Of a stretch of DNA of 44,074 nt, positions 17,401 through 25,434 are shown one piece after another (the first letter of the stretch is position 1; every line of letters begins with the position of its first letter). A program made the position numbers and the translations under genes. This DNA comes from a virus, in the IMG/VR virus record IMGVR_UViG_3300037063_000309, positions 1-44,074 of that record. One strand, 5' to 3'. Under the pieces are notes generated by a model. That model was not told the origin of the DNA, did not search any database, and saw only the letters and a list, made by a program, of their open reading frames with translations.

Positions 17401-18867
17401 GTAGGCGCGCCGGTCGCGGGGACTGTCGCGGTGAACGCCACGAGTGGCTCCCTGCTGGGCGGGACAACGATTCGCTTCACGCTTTGCGCTCTGGACACGA
17501 ACGGTCTTCCGTCAGTGCCGATGGCGATAGCGATTGTTCCGCTGCCAGTTGGCGGCTCCAGTTACTCGATCACGTTGAGCAATATCGTGTGGCCCGCCGT
17601 CGCAGGGCTCGCCGCGTATGTTATCTTCGCGGCTGCGCAGGACGATCTGATTTGTGCCCAGCAGCTCGGCAACTATGGCGGCGTGGTGGCGAGTGGCGCG
17701 CTTACGCCCACCGGAAACGGCACCACCTACACTCCGGGCACGATCACCTTCGCCGGGCCGCTACAGCGCTCCACCTTCGCTTTGCCGTCTCCTTACGTCG
17801 CCAACCTGCGGCTGAAGGCCAAGCATCTGATCCACGGTGGAATCATCGGAGGGTCGGTGGACACCGTGTCGGCTGGCACGCTGGTGTGTGGGTCTCTGAA
17901 GGGTGCGCCGCCCTCGAGTAATCCATCGTTCACTCCGGTGGGCCGCATCGTCTCGATCATCGGCAGGCCGGAAGCCGCCACCCCGTATTTCAGCGCGAGG
18001 GTCACGTCATGGGACTCCAGCACGGGCACCATCGGCGTCACTCCCGACCCAAACGGCATCCTTGAGGAAGGCGACTGCTTCGTCCTCCGCTTCAATGCCG
18101 ATGCTTCGAATTCCGCAAACCCGATTTCCATCACGGACTCCTGCTGCCAGAACGTTGTCTATCCCAATGGCATGACGCCCGGCGCGGAGGTCGGCAATCT
18201 GGTCCGGGTGATTCAAGGTGTCTCGCGCGGTCTGCCGCCGCGGAAGATCACCGCGAACACGGCGACCACCATCACCTGGGACATCCCCATGGTTATCAAT
18301 CCGGGTGACGTCTGGATTATCGAGGAACCGACCTGGCCCTACACGTGTGACACCACCTCTTTCAGTAACGCCAATCCGCTGGCAGTAGTCACGATGAACA
18401 TGCCGACCGGCAACTTCGTGGACGAAAACCTCCTGATTTCCGGCTTCACGGTGGACGTGAATGGCAACGAATCGCCCGATGGGGATGCGCCGATCCGCGA
18501 GGATTGGGTTTTTGGTGCGGAAGGGCTTTCAAAGGTCGCGGGCCTCGTTTTTCAAATGCAGGGCACGCTCGGCGTGGAATCCAACGCCGCGCAGCCCCTG
18601 TATTTGAATCGTCCGGTGACCGTCGGCGACGTAAAAGCCTATGTGCAGGCCGCGCCCACCGGCTCCGGGATCACATTCACGATCTACGTGGGCGGCACCG
18701 CCTGGCTGGCACTGACCATTCCGGCAGGCCAGACCGTAGTGGTCGCGACGCCGTCTCAGATTGCGGCGCTGACGGAGATCCCGGCGAACACGGCGGTCTC
18801 CATCGGCATCACGGCGGTGGGCTCCACGTTTCCGGGCTCGAACCTCTCCGTCTTCATCTACTCGTAA
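14494..18867 (+). CDS. Large tail tip / baseplate hub protein (DUF2460-like + DUF2163/BR0599-like + hub domains)
   Basis: This 1457-aa protein starts at ATG 14494. Residues ~1-130 repeat the tail-tip module of the preceding gene (ERPVVVHQFGELDAKAEQRF, then LVSFWESQQGA). Residues ~160-400 resemble the DUF2163/BR0599 distal-tail module with four spaced cysteines, C302, C312, C326 and C336, the last ones in a 'C..T..NGCQAHG....FGG.P' context. The remainder (400-1457) has hub-like and repeated beta domains, including one at 930-1120 that looks fibronectin-like (VAVNATSGSLLGGTTIRFTL). In lambda, genes M, L, K, I and J make separate subunits, so this looks like a fusion of several. It should form the tail tip complex that holds the fibre and cell-wall enzyme. 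Confidence 0.8.
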   Translation: MSDTIGRISVPALVDSGLTFPLTSDFGYGFTQERPVVVHQFGELDAKAEQRFAVGIGPRKFAFRRQHLSMRDRATLVSFWESQQGAWKSFTYSVPNPDQTTSPTKVTWEYAPLSIQYLANACQVGFNFIEVPNPSAAPSYPVNSTCLRFPSSTLQTALLSQVQQIIPLVHIRVREQAVPDIYLSDRRCTVGGQLYLPRVLGLGEPGSDVIISQDIKGTADNVQFTFGNADRAMTALANDTDLKFASIDLSLYHVNTGILLQLWSGFIVGFVSDGSPQFTVRASDGLYQITQMYPARAISRQCWKTFNDGVNCPYAAHGHGGDPASCDYYFDSTNGCQAHGMTAYFGGHPAEPQGVVIKDNSTGLWGFGRSMVTATSIISDTIWGNALQEIWCNDDGDAGKAFWVNCMIAAGRDESDYYDALGIVGAGPIGAYTGMLVYQNADGYRYIIAPMLDGQPPHGFKVDGSLNVISDNPTMGLREVAGNDPQANSFSLGQGTPQVWGPETAAGTAFVEIRRTDQSGIQPTTTDQHQMQVPISQGLTGWAWDQNGNRTAVTGITNPFWIAVNSLLRALGLSGVISPLQLGRFVLSSLFVGDGSGTAEIADDLITPILGAGVEKQFRFQGVLAQQKPFRDWLTEILACGLGFYTWEFGKLKLGCRINASSTDAFTIGNFLFQSLRLEPTEASFEHLIIDFADQAYQYQANTAEYQDKTHAAYYSRAGAPLTARQHMVGCATLSQALRLAAVRTREEIGGVNPAEWRNARNASWKTTILALGTEVGQVVSISHPDVPGMKGTCSVTSGQCGNLTGDPLDTFIVNKEVLINGVQCTVTQIFTSADYKTVTGFAVSPAPANAVNATFRFITGDFRIQSWRLNKDWSINITARTVTASMYDLTVGPKPLDVAPAPLPALFYPIPFGPAWAPYQIQARADDALFPGEWTFDTNQSYAQMADGSMLASLVVAGKLPTNTFSPGVGAPVAGTVAVNATSGSLLGGTTIRFTLCALDTNGLPSVPMAIAIVPLPVGGSSYSITLSNIVWPAVAGLAAYVIFAAAQDDLICAQQLGNYGGVVASGALTPTGNGTTYTPGTITFAGPLQRSTFALPSPYVANLRLKAKHLIHGGIIGGSVDTVSAGTLVCGSLKGAPPSSNPSFTPVGRIVSIIGRPEAATPYFSARVTSWDSSTGTIGVTPDPNGILEEGDCFVLRFNADASNSANPISITDSCCQNVVYPNGMTPGAEVGNLVRVIQGVSRGLPPRKITANTATTITWDIPMVINPGDVWIIEEPTWPYTCDTTSFSNANPLAVVTMNMPTGNFVDENLLISGFTVDVNGNESPDGDAPIREDWVFGAEGLSKVAGLVFQMQGTLGVESNAAQPLYLNRPVTVGDVKAYVQAAPTGSGITFTIYVGGTAWLALTIPAGQTVVVATPSQIAALTEIPANTAVSIGITAVGSTFPGSNLSVFIYS

Positions 18868-18872
18868 TTGCC

Positions 18873-21800
18873 GTGGACCAAATCTACAAACTGCAGCCGC
18901 ATCGCACGATGCACCTGCAGGGCTTTGACGACTATGGCGCGGCGGCCGCACTGTGGGGCGCTTCGGACACGGGATTCACCGTCTCCGGCGTCTTCCGCGA
19001 CATGGCCGACTTCGCCGTGCTGGTCCTGTTCCAGAAGGACGATCCCTTCGGGCATCCACTCTTCTCCTACCTGCCGGATGGCGATCTCACCGGTCTCGTT
19101 CTCGATTTCGACGTCACGTGGCAGGGCATTCAATCCTGGGAGTCGCTCAAGAACCCGTGGACCGACTGGGGCTCCCTTGACTACACCATCAACGGAATCG
19201 GCCACACCGACGTGAAGTGGTTCGGCACCACCGGCATCACGGTGACGTGCAACACGACTGGCCGCACTGGCGCTTCAGCCACCTACGTCCTCAATCTGAA
19301 CAGTCCGCAGCCCGGCGACAAGGTCACGCTCTGGTATCAGAACCAGTCCTTCATCAGCCCCGCGATTTCGACGTCGCACACCACCACCGATCAAGCCCTC
19401 TGGTGGCAGGGCAATGCCACATACAACCACTGGGTCAGGATCGGTGCGGCCACCTATTCCTGTCTGGAAGATTCGCTGAATAGTGCGGGCGTGGCGAACA
19501 ACATCGCCGGCCAAATCAACGCGTCCGATCCGAACTGCACAGCCACCACGGGCGGCGCCTACGGCAACGAGATCTTCATCACCTTGAAAACCGGGGTGGC
19601 CGGGCCAGTTGAGGTTTCGAGTTCCGATGGATCAGCAGCGGACACGCTGTCCCAAGTCAGCGCCGCCACGATACTGCAGTCCATCGCCCAGCAGATTAAC
19701 GCCATCAATTGGGTACAGAACGGCCCCGCCGTGCTCAGCGCCGCCGTGGTGTTGCCGAACCAGTTGATGATCACGGCCACGCCGGGCGCCGAGGGCAACA
19801 TGGTGGCGTTCTATCAGACGGACAACAACAGCAGCAGCCGTCTGTACTTCACCGCCGGCAACTGGAACCTGTCCGGTGGCTCATCCGACAACGTATCCTG
19901 GCACGTGCGGATCGATTTCACTGCGCTTGGCTGGAGCAACGTCGACAAGGTCTGGTGGACCATCGCGCCCGCTTTGCCCAACACCCAGGCCTACCAACCG
20001 ACCGAGTGGAAGATGGTGGTCACCAACTGGACGGTCACCAGCAATCCGGCCAGCAAGCGCACGCTCAAGGTGGCCGGGCCCGGGTCGGTCCGGATCGAGG
20101 AAGACAGCACCTGGGTCAGCACGTCGGGATATTGGGAGCCCGCGCCCGGCAACGACCCCGTGAACGGCGCATTCGCTTTCTGGAGCCAGGGGCGGGCGAT
20201 ACGCGCGGCGGCTACCGGGGCCAGCATCACCGTCGAGACGCACTGCCAGCACACCCAGGATATCTTTCTCGGCACGCGCCTCGACACAACCTGCGGAATC
20301 GTAACCGCGATGCTCGACGGAGGCGCGCCGGTGACGCTCGACTGCTACTATCCCGCGGCCACGACCTCACAAACGCGCCGCCTGCTGTTTTCCGGCGTCA
20401 CGGCTGGGCAGCACAAGGTTGTGATCGCGCTCTCGGGCAACAAAAACCCATCGAGCCAGGGCTGGTACTTCTATTTCGATTTCCTCGAATGCGCGGTCAA
20501 AACCGACGTGCCAGATCCCGTCGCGACGACCACGGCAGTTGGCGTGGCCACCGATTTCGATACGGATGCCACGTACAAACTCTCGCCGCAACGGCTGGTC
20601 TGGAATTTTCAGAAGCTCGGGCTGCTGGGCGAGATTGATCACTACTGCGGCGTCTTCTGGTGGAAGCAGGCCGTGGCGTCGAATCCCGTGTACCCATCGT
20701 GCACGGTCACGTTCACTGGCACCTGGAACGATCAAGATGTCGTCTGGCTGCATGTCGGCGGCTCCGCGATCGGTAAGACAGTTTTCGGCGGGCAGGACAC
20801 CAGCAACACCATCGCGCGGCACTTCGCCAATTTCATCAACGCGATCTTCGACGGCGTCTGGGCCACGGCCGCAGGCAACGTTCTCACGATGACGTCGCAC
20901 TCCTTCGGCAGCGTATGGCAGTTCCACGTTTACACGGAACTCCCGGCGTCGAACACCGGCTCCGGCCACGCGGCGGTGACCGGCGATCTGCAAGGTGGCA
21001 CGTATGGCGTGAAGTGGGTCATCGATCCGACGCAGACGCCTGTGCTGAACCGGGCATTTCGCGACTGGAACGCGGATTTCTTCAGCCTGCTCAAGGCGAA
21101 CAACATGAGCGTAGTCTGCTCGTTCTCTCAGGAACTGGTAAACCCACCTGACAATCCGCCATCCTCGGTCTGGGTCCAGCGCTTCCCGGATGGCCAGCCC
21201 GTCGAAACCGCCACCGGCTTCGGCACGCTGAATAGTTCGCAGATCGCCTTCAGTTCCGGGCCGCAGAACTACATGGCGCAAGCCCACGCCGCGATGGCGG
21301 GATTGATGCTGGCGGCGGGACTGACGCCCAAACTCCAGTTCGGCGAGATCCTCTGGTGGTTCCAGGCGAACGCGTCCGGCATGGCGTTCTACGATGCCGA
21401 CACCAAAGCCGCCGCGCAATCGGCGCTCATCCGCGCGCTGGCGACCTTCCACACGCCGAACGACGATCCGTCGATCAACACCTACGCCGACGCGAACTTC
21501 CTCCGGACGCGCCTCTACAACTATGTGGCCGCGATCCAAAGCTACGTCTTATCACAGTTCCCATCGGTCATCTTCGAACTGCTGTGGCCGATGGATGTGA
21601 ACGACCCGGACAACTGCAAGCTGCTGCGGTACATCAACCTGCCCTCTCAATGGACAACACGCGCAGGCTCCGGCTTCGACACGTTCCTCATCGAGGGCTA
21701 CCAGTATCCAGGCATCAACCACAACCTCGACCAGGCCAGCCGGTGCGCGCAGTACCCGTGGAAGGAACTGGCCTGGGACCAGGTGCATTGCCGCTACCTG

Positions 21801-21959
21801 ATGGGCCTCTATTACGGCACGTGGCCGTGGCTGCGGGAATTCGTAAACGTCAACCGTCTCGGGCTGCCGGCCATCAAGCTCTGGGCCTACGACCACGTTT
21901 GCCTGTTCGGCTGGCCGGTCCCGCTGCCCACCGCCGACGACCGTTCGTTCATCTACTGA
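18873..21959 (+). CDS. Large tail fibre/tip protein with probable glycoside-hydrolase-like TIM barrel
   Basis: This ORF encodes 1028 aa from GTG 18873, six bases after the preceding stop; earlier in-frame starts lie inside the previous gene. The first ~600 residues are beta-rich with several domains (for example 'RTLKVAGPGSVRIEEDSTWVS' in parts, 'SITVETHCQHTQDIFLGTR'), resembling carbohydrate-binding modules. The last ~350 residues look like a TIM-barrel glycosidase: FGEILWW places a glutamate at 825, and FLIEGYQYP places another at 941, about where clan-A enzymes have acid/base and nucleophile. This suggests binding and cutting of a surface polysaccharide, i.e. a receptor-binding depolymerase. 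Catalysis is inferred, not shown. No contractile-tail features are seen. Confidence 0.6.
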   Translation: MDQIYKLQPHRTMHLQGFDDYGAAAALWGASDTGFTVSGVFRDMADFAVLVLFQKDDPFGHPLFSYLPDGDLTGLVLDFDVTWQGIQSWESLKNPWTDWGSLDYTINGIGHTDVKWFGTTGITVTCNTTGRTGASATYVLNLNSPQPGDKVTLWYQNQSFISPAISTSHTTTDQALWWQGNATYNHWVRIGAATYSCLEDSLNSAGVANNIAGQINASDPNCTATTGGAYGNEIFITLKTGVAGPVEVSSSDGSAADTLSQVSAATILQSIAQQINAINWVQNGPAVLSAAVVLPNQLMITATPGAEGNMVAFYQTDNNSSSRLYFTAGNWNLSGGSSDNVSWHVRIDFTALGWSNVDKVWWTIAPALPNTQAYQPTEWKMVVTNWTVTSNPASKRTLKVAGPGSVRIEEDSTWVSTSGYWEPAPGNDPVNGAFAFWSQGRAIRAAATGASITVETHCQHTQDIFLGTRLDTTCGIVTAMLDGGAPVTLDCYYPAATTSQTRRLLFSGVTAGQHKVVIALSGNKNPSSQGWYFYFDFLECAVKTDVPDPVATTTAVGVATDFDTDATYKLSPQRLVWNFQKLGLLGEIDHYCGVFWWKQAVASNPVYPSCTVTFTGTWNDQDVVWLHVGGSAIGKTVFGGQDTSNTIARHFANFINAIFDGVWATAAGNVLTMTSHSFGSVWQFHVYTELPASNTGSGHAAVTGDLQGGTYGVKWVIDPTQTPVLNRAFRDWNADFFSLLKANNMSVVCSFSQELVNPPDNPPSSVWVQRFPDGQPVETATGFGTLNSSQIAFSSGPQNYMAQAHAAMAGLMLAAGLTPKLQFGEILWWFQANASGMAFYDADTKAAAQSALIRALATFHTPNDDPSINTYADANFLRTRLYNYVAAIQSYVLSQFPSVIFELLWPMDVNDPDNCKLLRYINLPSQWTTRAGSGFDTFLIEGYQYPGINHNLDQASRCAQYPWKELAWDQVHCRYLMGLYYGTWPWLREFVNVNRLGLPAIKLWAYDHVCLFGWPVPLPTADDRSFIY

Positions 21960-21966
21960 GGACTTT

Positions 21967-22506
21967 ATGGAAACCCTTGAAACCCGCCTCAACGAGGTGG
22001 CGCGGATCGCCGTGCGCCTCGAGCAACAGACCGGCTGCCCAGCCCAACTGCTGATCGCCCAGTGGGCCATCGAATCGAAGTGGGGCGAGAGGCCTGTCGG
22101 CCACGCCAACTACTTCGGCATCAAACGCGCCGAACGCCACGCGCGGTGGTGCACGGTGGCCACGGAGGAAGTCTTCACGCCGGCACAACTGGAGAAATGG
22201 AACCACCAGCACTCTGCCAGTCCCGCCCGGGTCATCACCACGCTGTCCGACGGCCGCCTGCGCGTCGAGATCTACGACGAGTTTGCAGATTACGACTCGC
22301 TGGATGCCTCCTGCCAGGATTACGTCTGGCTGATTACTAAGGGCGAGCCCTACCAACACGCCTGGCAGCAATATCAGGCCGACAGAAGCCTCATGGAACT
22401 GATCGGCGGGGTCGCCCGGATTTATGCGACCGCACCGCAATACGCCGAGCTGGCCCAAGAGATCGCCACTCAACCCAACGTCCTCAACGCAATTGCAGAG
22501 GCATAA
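21967..22506 (+). CDS. GH73-type peptidoglycan hydrolase (endolysin or tail lysin)
   Basis: This ORF encodes 179 aa from ATG 21967, preceded by TGAGGA. It carries the glucosaminidase/FlgJ-type signature: LLIAQWAIESKWGERP with the catalytic Glu36, followed by NYFGIK. A helical C-terminus (ELAQEIATQP) and no signal peptide are seen. The enzyme cuts N-acetylglucosaminyl bonds in peptidoglycan. With its place at the end of the tail genes, it may be the endolysin or a virion lysin. No holin or spanin gene follows, so release by an as yet unseen holin cannot be excluded. Confidence 0.85.
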   Translation: METLETRLNEVARIAVRLEQQTGCPAQLLIAQWAIESKWGERPVGHANYFGIKRAERHARWCTVATEEVFTPAQLEKWNHQHSASPARVITTLSDGRLRVEIYDEFADYDSLDASCQDYVWLITKGEPYQHAWQQYQADRSLMELIGGVARIYATAPQYAELAQEIATQPNVLNAIAEA

Positions 22507-22523
22507 GCCGCGCCAGCTGCGAC

Positions 22524-22578
22524 TACGATGGCGCGGACTTCCAGAGTGCACGCTCAATGGTGTTATTGTGCCATCGTA
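22524..22578. repeat. 9-bp inverted repeat between phage lysin and defence-like operon
   Basis: TACGATGGC at 22524-22532 is matched by GCCATCGTA at 22570-22578, 37 bases apart. This lies in the only gap before the six-gene operon, 20 bases from its first start. It could hold operator half-sites for operon regulation or simply mark the border of an inserted cargo. No clear -35/-10 pair is visible nearby. Confidence 0.4.
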
Positions 22579-22597
22579 AGGGAAACAGCCAAACCGC

Positions 22598-24112
22598 ATG
22601 CCTGCTCCGGCTCCAATACGCCTCTCAAAATCCAAGTTCGTGACCGGCGTCCAGTGCTTGAAGCGGCTCTACTACCAAGTTTGCAAGCCCGAACTCGCCG
22701 AGCAGCCTGACGAGAGTCTGGTAGCGCGGCTTGAGCAAGGAAATGAAGTCGGCCTGCTCGCTCAAAGCCGATTTCCGGGCGGCGTGTTCGTTGGCACTGA
22801 ACAGGGATTGGAGGGTGCCCTGGCGCAGCCGCATTGCTTGTTGGATGATTCGTCTGTTCCTGCAATATTTGAAGCAACGTTCCAGCACCAAGGGGTTTTG
22901 GTCCGCGTAGATATCCTCCAGCGGCGCCCGGGGAACCGATGGCGGCTGATCGAAGTGAAGTCTTCTGTCGACGTGAAGGAATACCACCTCTACGATGTCG
23001 CCATCCAGACTCATGTTCTGGTGGGCTGTGGCCTCGATCTCTCCTCCAGTTGCCTCATGCACCTCAACCGCGATTACGTTTACGATGGGCGACAGTATGA
23101 TCCGGCGGAGCTCTTCACCATTCGGAACCTGACGAGGCAGATCTGGAAACTCGGTGCCGAAGTGCCGAAGTTGCTGAAGTCCGAGCGGAAGGCATTGGCG
23201 CTGGAACACCCGCCTGACATCGCGCCGGGGAGGCACTGCTCCGAACCGGTACCTTGCGAGTTCTATGATTGCTGCAATCCACCTGTGCCAGAACATCACA
23301 TTTCGTTTCTGCCGAGGCTGAGCGACAAGAAAAAAGCGGAACTGCTGGATCAGGGAATAACGCTCATCCAAGAAATCCCGGAGGGTTTCTCCCTCACGGA
23401 GAACCAGCTCCGAGTTTGGACTTCCGTGAAGACTGGACGGCTGTGGGTTAGCAACGACCTCGCCCGAGAATTGTCCCGCTTGAAGTATCCGATCTATTTC
23501 ATGGACTTCGAAACCCTATATCCGGCGATCCCACGGTTTGCTGGAATGCGGCCATACTCGCACATCCCTTTTCAATGGTCCGTTCACCGACAGATGTCTG
23601 CCGGCAGTGGATTGGAACATTTTGAATTCCTTGCTGAGGACGAAAAGGATCCTCGTCGTGCTTTCCTTGATTCGCTGAGCGACGTCCTGGCCAAGCGTGG
23701 GCTGATTGTAGCCTACAACGCTGCTTTTGAATCACAGCGTCTCAGCGATCTGGCCCACTGGATGCCGGAATGCGCCGAAAAGATCGCAAGAATTCAGGCT
23801 CGCCTGTGGGACCTTTGGCCGTTCGTGAAGAAGCACGTCTATCACCCGCAGTTTCAGGGGTCATTCTCTTTAAAAGCCGTCCTTCCGGCACTGGCACCGG
23901 GGTTTAGCTATGAAGGCATGGAGGTGTCACACGGCGACGAGGCAGGGTTGGCGTGGGACCACATGGTTCGCGGAGATCTAGACTTCGTGGTACGGCAACG
24001 TATGAAGTCCGCTCTCCTCGCTTATTGTCGACAGGACACGATGGCTATGGCGACGGTGATCGAGCGCCTAAAGGCCCTGGCTCAGGCTCGCGGCGGGGCG
24101 GGAGAGATCTGA
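22598..24112 (+). CDS. Dual-nuclease protein: RecB/Cas4-like PD-(D/E)XK plus DEDD-type exonuclease (DUF2779)
   Basis: This ORF encodes 504 aa from ATG 22598. The N-terminal ~235 residues have PD-(D/E)XK signs: E92, D105 in VRVDIL, and E119-V-K121 in LIEVKSS. They also show a cysteine set like the Fe-S cluster of Cas4/AddB nucleases, one early (C20) and three late (C214, C220 and C225/226). The C-terminal part is DUF2779-like, an RNase-H-fold exonuclease: D303 and E305 in YFMDFET, then VAYNAAFES (N374, E378) and YCRQD (D480). Two nuclease folds in one chain suggest processing of DNA or RNA ends. It is the first gene of the operon, and the last base of its stop is two bases from the next start. 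The role in defence is inferred from its neighbours. Confidence 0.85.
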   Translation: MPAPAPIRLSKSKFVTGVQCLKRLYYQVCKPELAEQPDESLVARLEQGNEVGLLAQSRFPGGVFVGTEQGLEGALAQPHCLLDDSSVPAIFEATFQHQGVLVRVDILQRRPGNRWRLIEVKSSVDVKEYHLYDVAIQTHVLVGCGLDLSSSCLMHLNRDYVYDGRQYDPAELFTIRNLTRQIWKLGAEVPKLLKSERKALALEHPPDIAPGRHCSEPVPCEFYDCCNPPVPEHHISFLPRLSDKKKAELLDQGITLIQEIPEGFSLTENQLRVWTSVKTGRLWVSNDLARELSRLKYPIYFMDFETLYPAIPRFAGMRPYSHIPFQWSVHRQMSAGSGLEHFEFLAEDEKDPRRAFLDSLSDVLAKRGLIVAYNAAFESQRLSDLAHWMPECAEKIARIQARLWDLWPFVKKHVYHPQFQGSFSLKAVLPALAPGFSYEGMEVSHGDEAGLAWDHMVRGDLDFVVRQRMKSALLAYCRQDTMAMATVIERLKALAQARGGAGEI

Positions 24113-24114
24113 TC

Positions 24115-25434
24115 GTGCTTACCGTCCCGTTTCTCACCGACATCGATCCCCAAGCTGCTGTCAAAGGTTCACGCGATCCACTAGGGCTGCAGACCATCTG
24201 GGCACGTCTGGGACGACATGTCGTCGGCAACCTGACGACCGTCAGTACGTCTGTCAGGGATTTCACCACGCTAGTACTCGGCTACTATTTTGCCGAACGT
24301 GTCGCCAACGAGGTCGGTGGCGACGGCGACCTCGCAGTCTTTCTCAGATGGGAACAGTTGGCAGCCTATTCGCGCGGAGAAATCAACGGGGACTGGAAGT
24401 TCCGCGGCGTCGACCGAGTCAAGAAGAACCTGCAGGAGGGCTCCCGCATTCGGCTTGGTACGGACTCGACCGCTCAGATCCTCAGCAATCAGAAAACCTA
24501 TGGCATTTGGGGTCTGTACACTGTACCCGCGCGGTCTTCTGGCTTGGTGGAAGGCGACCCAACTAGGCTCACTGCGGCTGGCCGTGATCTCGTCGAGACG
24601 CTATATTTACCCATCTTTTCCAAAGGCGGCCTTCGGAATGCAGACGCCGTCGTCTCGAGGCTCGCAAGGGCGAAGACGGAGCTCGATTGGCAGACGGCAG
24701 ACCGCAAGCTCCTTGAGACGGTCGCTGCAGTGTTGAATAGACGCCTGAGCACAGCTGAACGCGAGGTGTACAGGAATCATCTTCTCTTGGGTGGCCCTCA
24801 AGACAAGACTGCGGGTGGTCAAGCAATTCTCGCCAAGGCAATGGAATCAACGTTGGATGACGACGGGTGGACGCTAACGCCGGGCCACGTTCGGCACCTG
24901 GCTAAGCGATGCCGCGCAGATCCTGACAAGGGAGCAGTTGTTGCCGATCAATTGGAGCGCATCCGAACCGCCGAGCAATTATTGGCACCAGCCGCGGCCC
25001 TTTTCAGCTTGGTCCTTGCCAGCGATGATCAGACGATCGCTGACGTGTCTCGCGTGGTCAGGCGTCAGTGGGGAAACTCAGTTCGAATGATCGACGTGGA
25101 CGCAACCACTTCGCTCGAAACGGAATTGCGGGATTCTACAGGCGACGCCGAAACTGGCCGGCGATGGATTCAGGTGGCTCGCACACTGGCTTCCGGCGAA
25201 TTCGAGCGCACACTCGGCTTGCTCCTGGATCAGAACCGCGCTGTCATGAACATCCGCGCGAGTGCTGCTCCGTGGGCCGACGTTACCAACGGACGGCTTC
25301 GCGTTCGGTTCCACGATGATGATGGAGGAGATCTTCCAACGCGGTCAGAATTACCTGAGTTCTGGCGTCACTCTTACTTTCTCGATTCGTTGCGGGCTAT
25401 TGCCCTCGCCCTCAGGAGCGCGAGTCGTGCCTGA
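24115..25434 (+). CDS. Unrecognised ~439-aa protein of the defence-like operon
   Basis: The start is GTG 24115, two bases after the previous stop; the longer in-frame extension from 23953 lies wholly inside gene 1. I do not recognise the family. Residues ~35-60 (VGNLTTVSTSVRDFTTLVL) are hydrophobic-helical. Residues ~60-165 look winged-helix-like, ending in YGIWGLYTVPARSSGL and LTAAGRDLVE, with a basic patch (KFRGVDRVKKN). Residues ~190-420 are helical. No nuclease or ATPase motif is seen. It could be a DNA-sensing or adaptor subunit for the helicase and PLD protein. Its 3' end overlaps the PLD gene by eight bases. Confidence 0.75.
   Translation: MLTVPFLTDIDPQAAVKGSRDPLGLQTIWARLGRHVVGNLTTVSTSVRDFTTLVLGYYFAERVANEVGGDGDLAVFLRWEQLAAYSRGEINGDWKFRGVDRVKKNLQEGSRIRLGTDSTAQILSNQKTYGIWGLYTVPARSSGLVEGDPTRLTAAGRDLVETLYLPIFSKGGLRNADAVVSRLARAKTELDWQTADRKLLETVAAVLNRRLSTAEREVYRNHLLLGGPQDKTAGGQAILAKAMESTLDDDGWTLTPGHVRHLAKRCRADPDKGAVVADQLERIRTAEQLLAPAAALFSLVLASDDQTIADVSRVVRRQWGNSVRMIDVDATTSLETELRDSTGDAETGRRWIQVARTLASGEFERTLGLLLDQNRAVMNIRASAAPWADVTNGRLRVRFHDDDGGDLPTRSELPEFWRHSYFLDSLRAIALALRSASRA

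Noticed and set aside
20367-21539. 390-aa minus-strand ORF
   Set aside because: It is antisense to the fibre protein gene, which has recognisable domains; its own translation is arginine/valine-biased.
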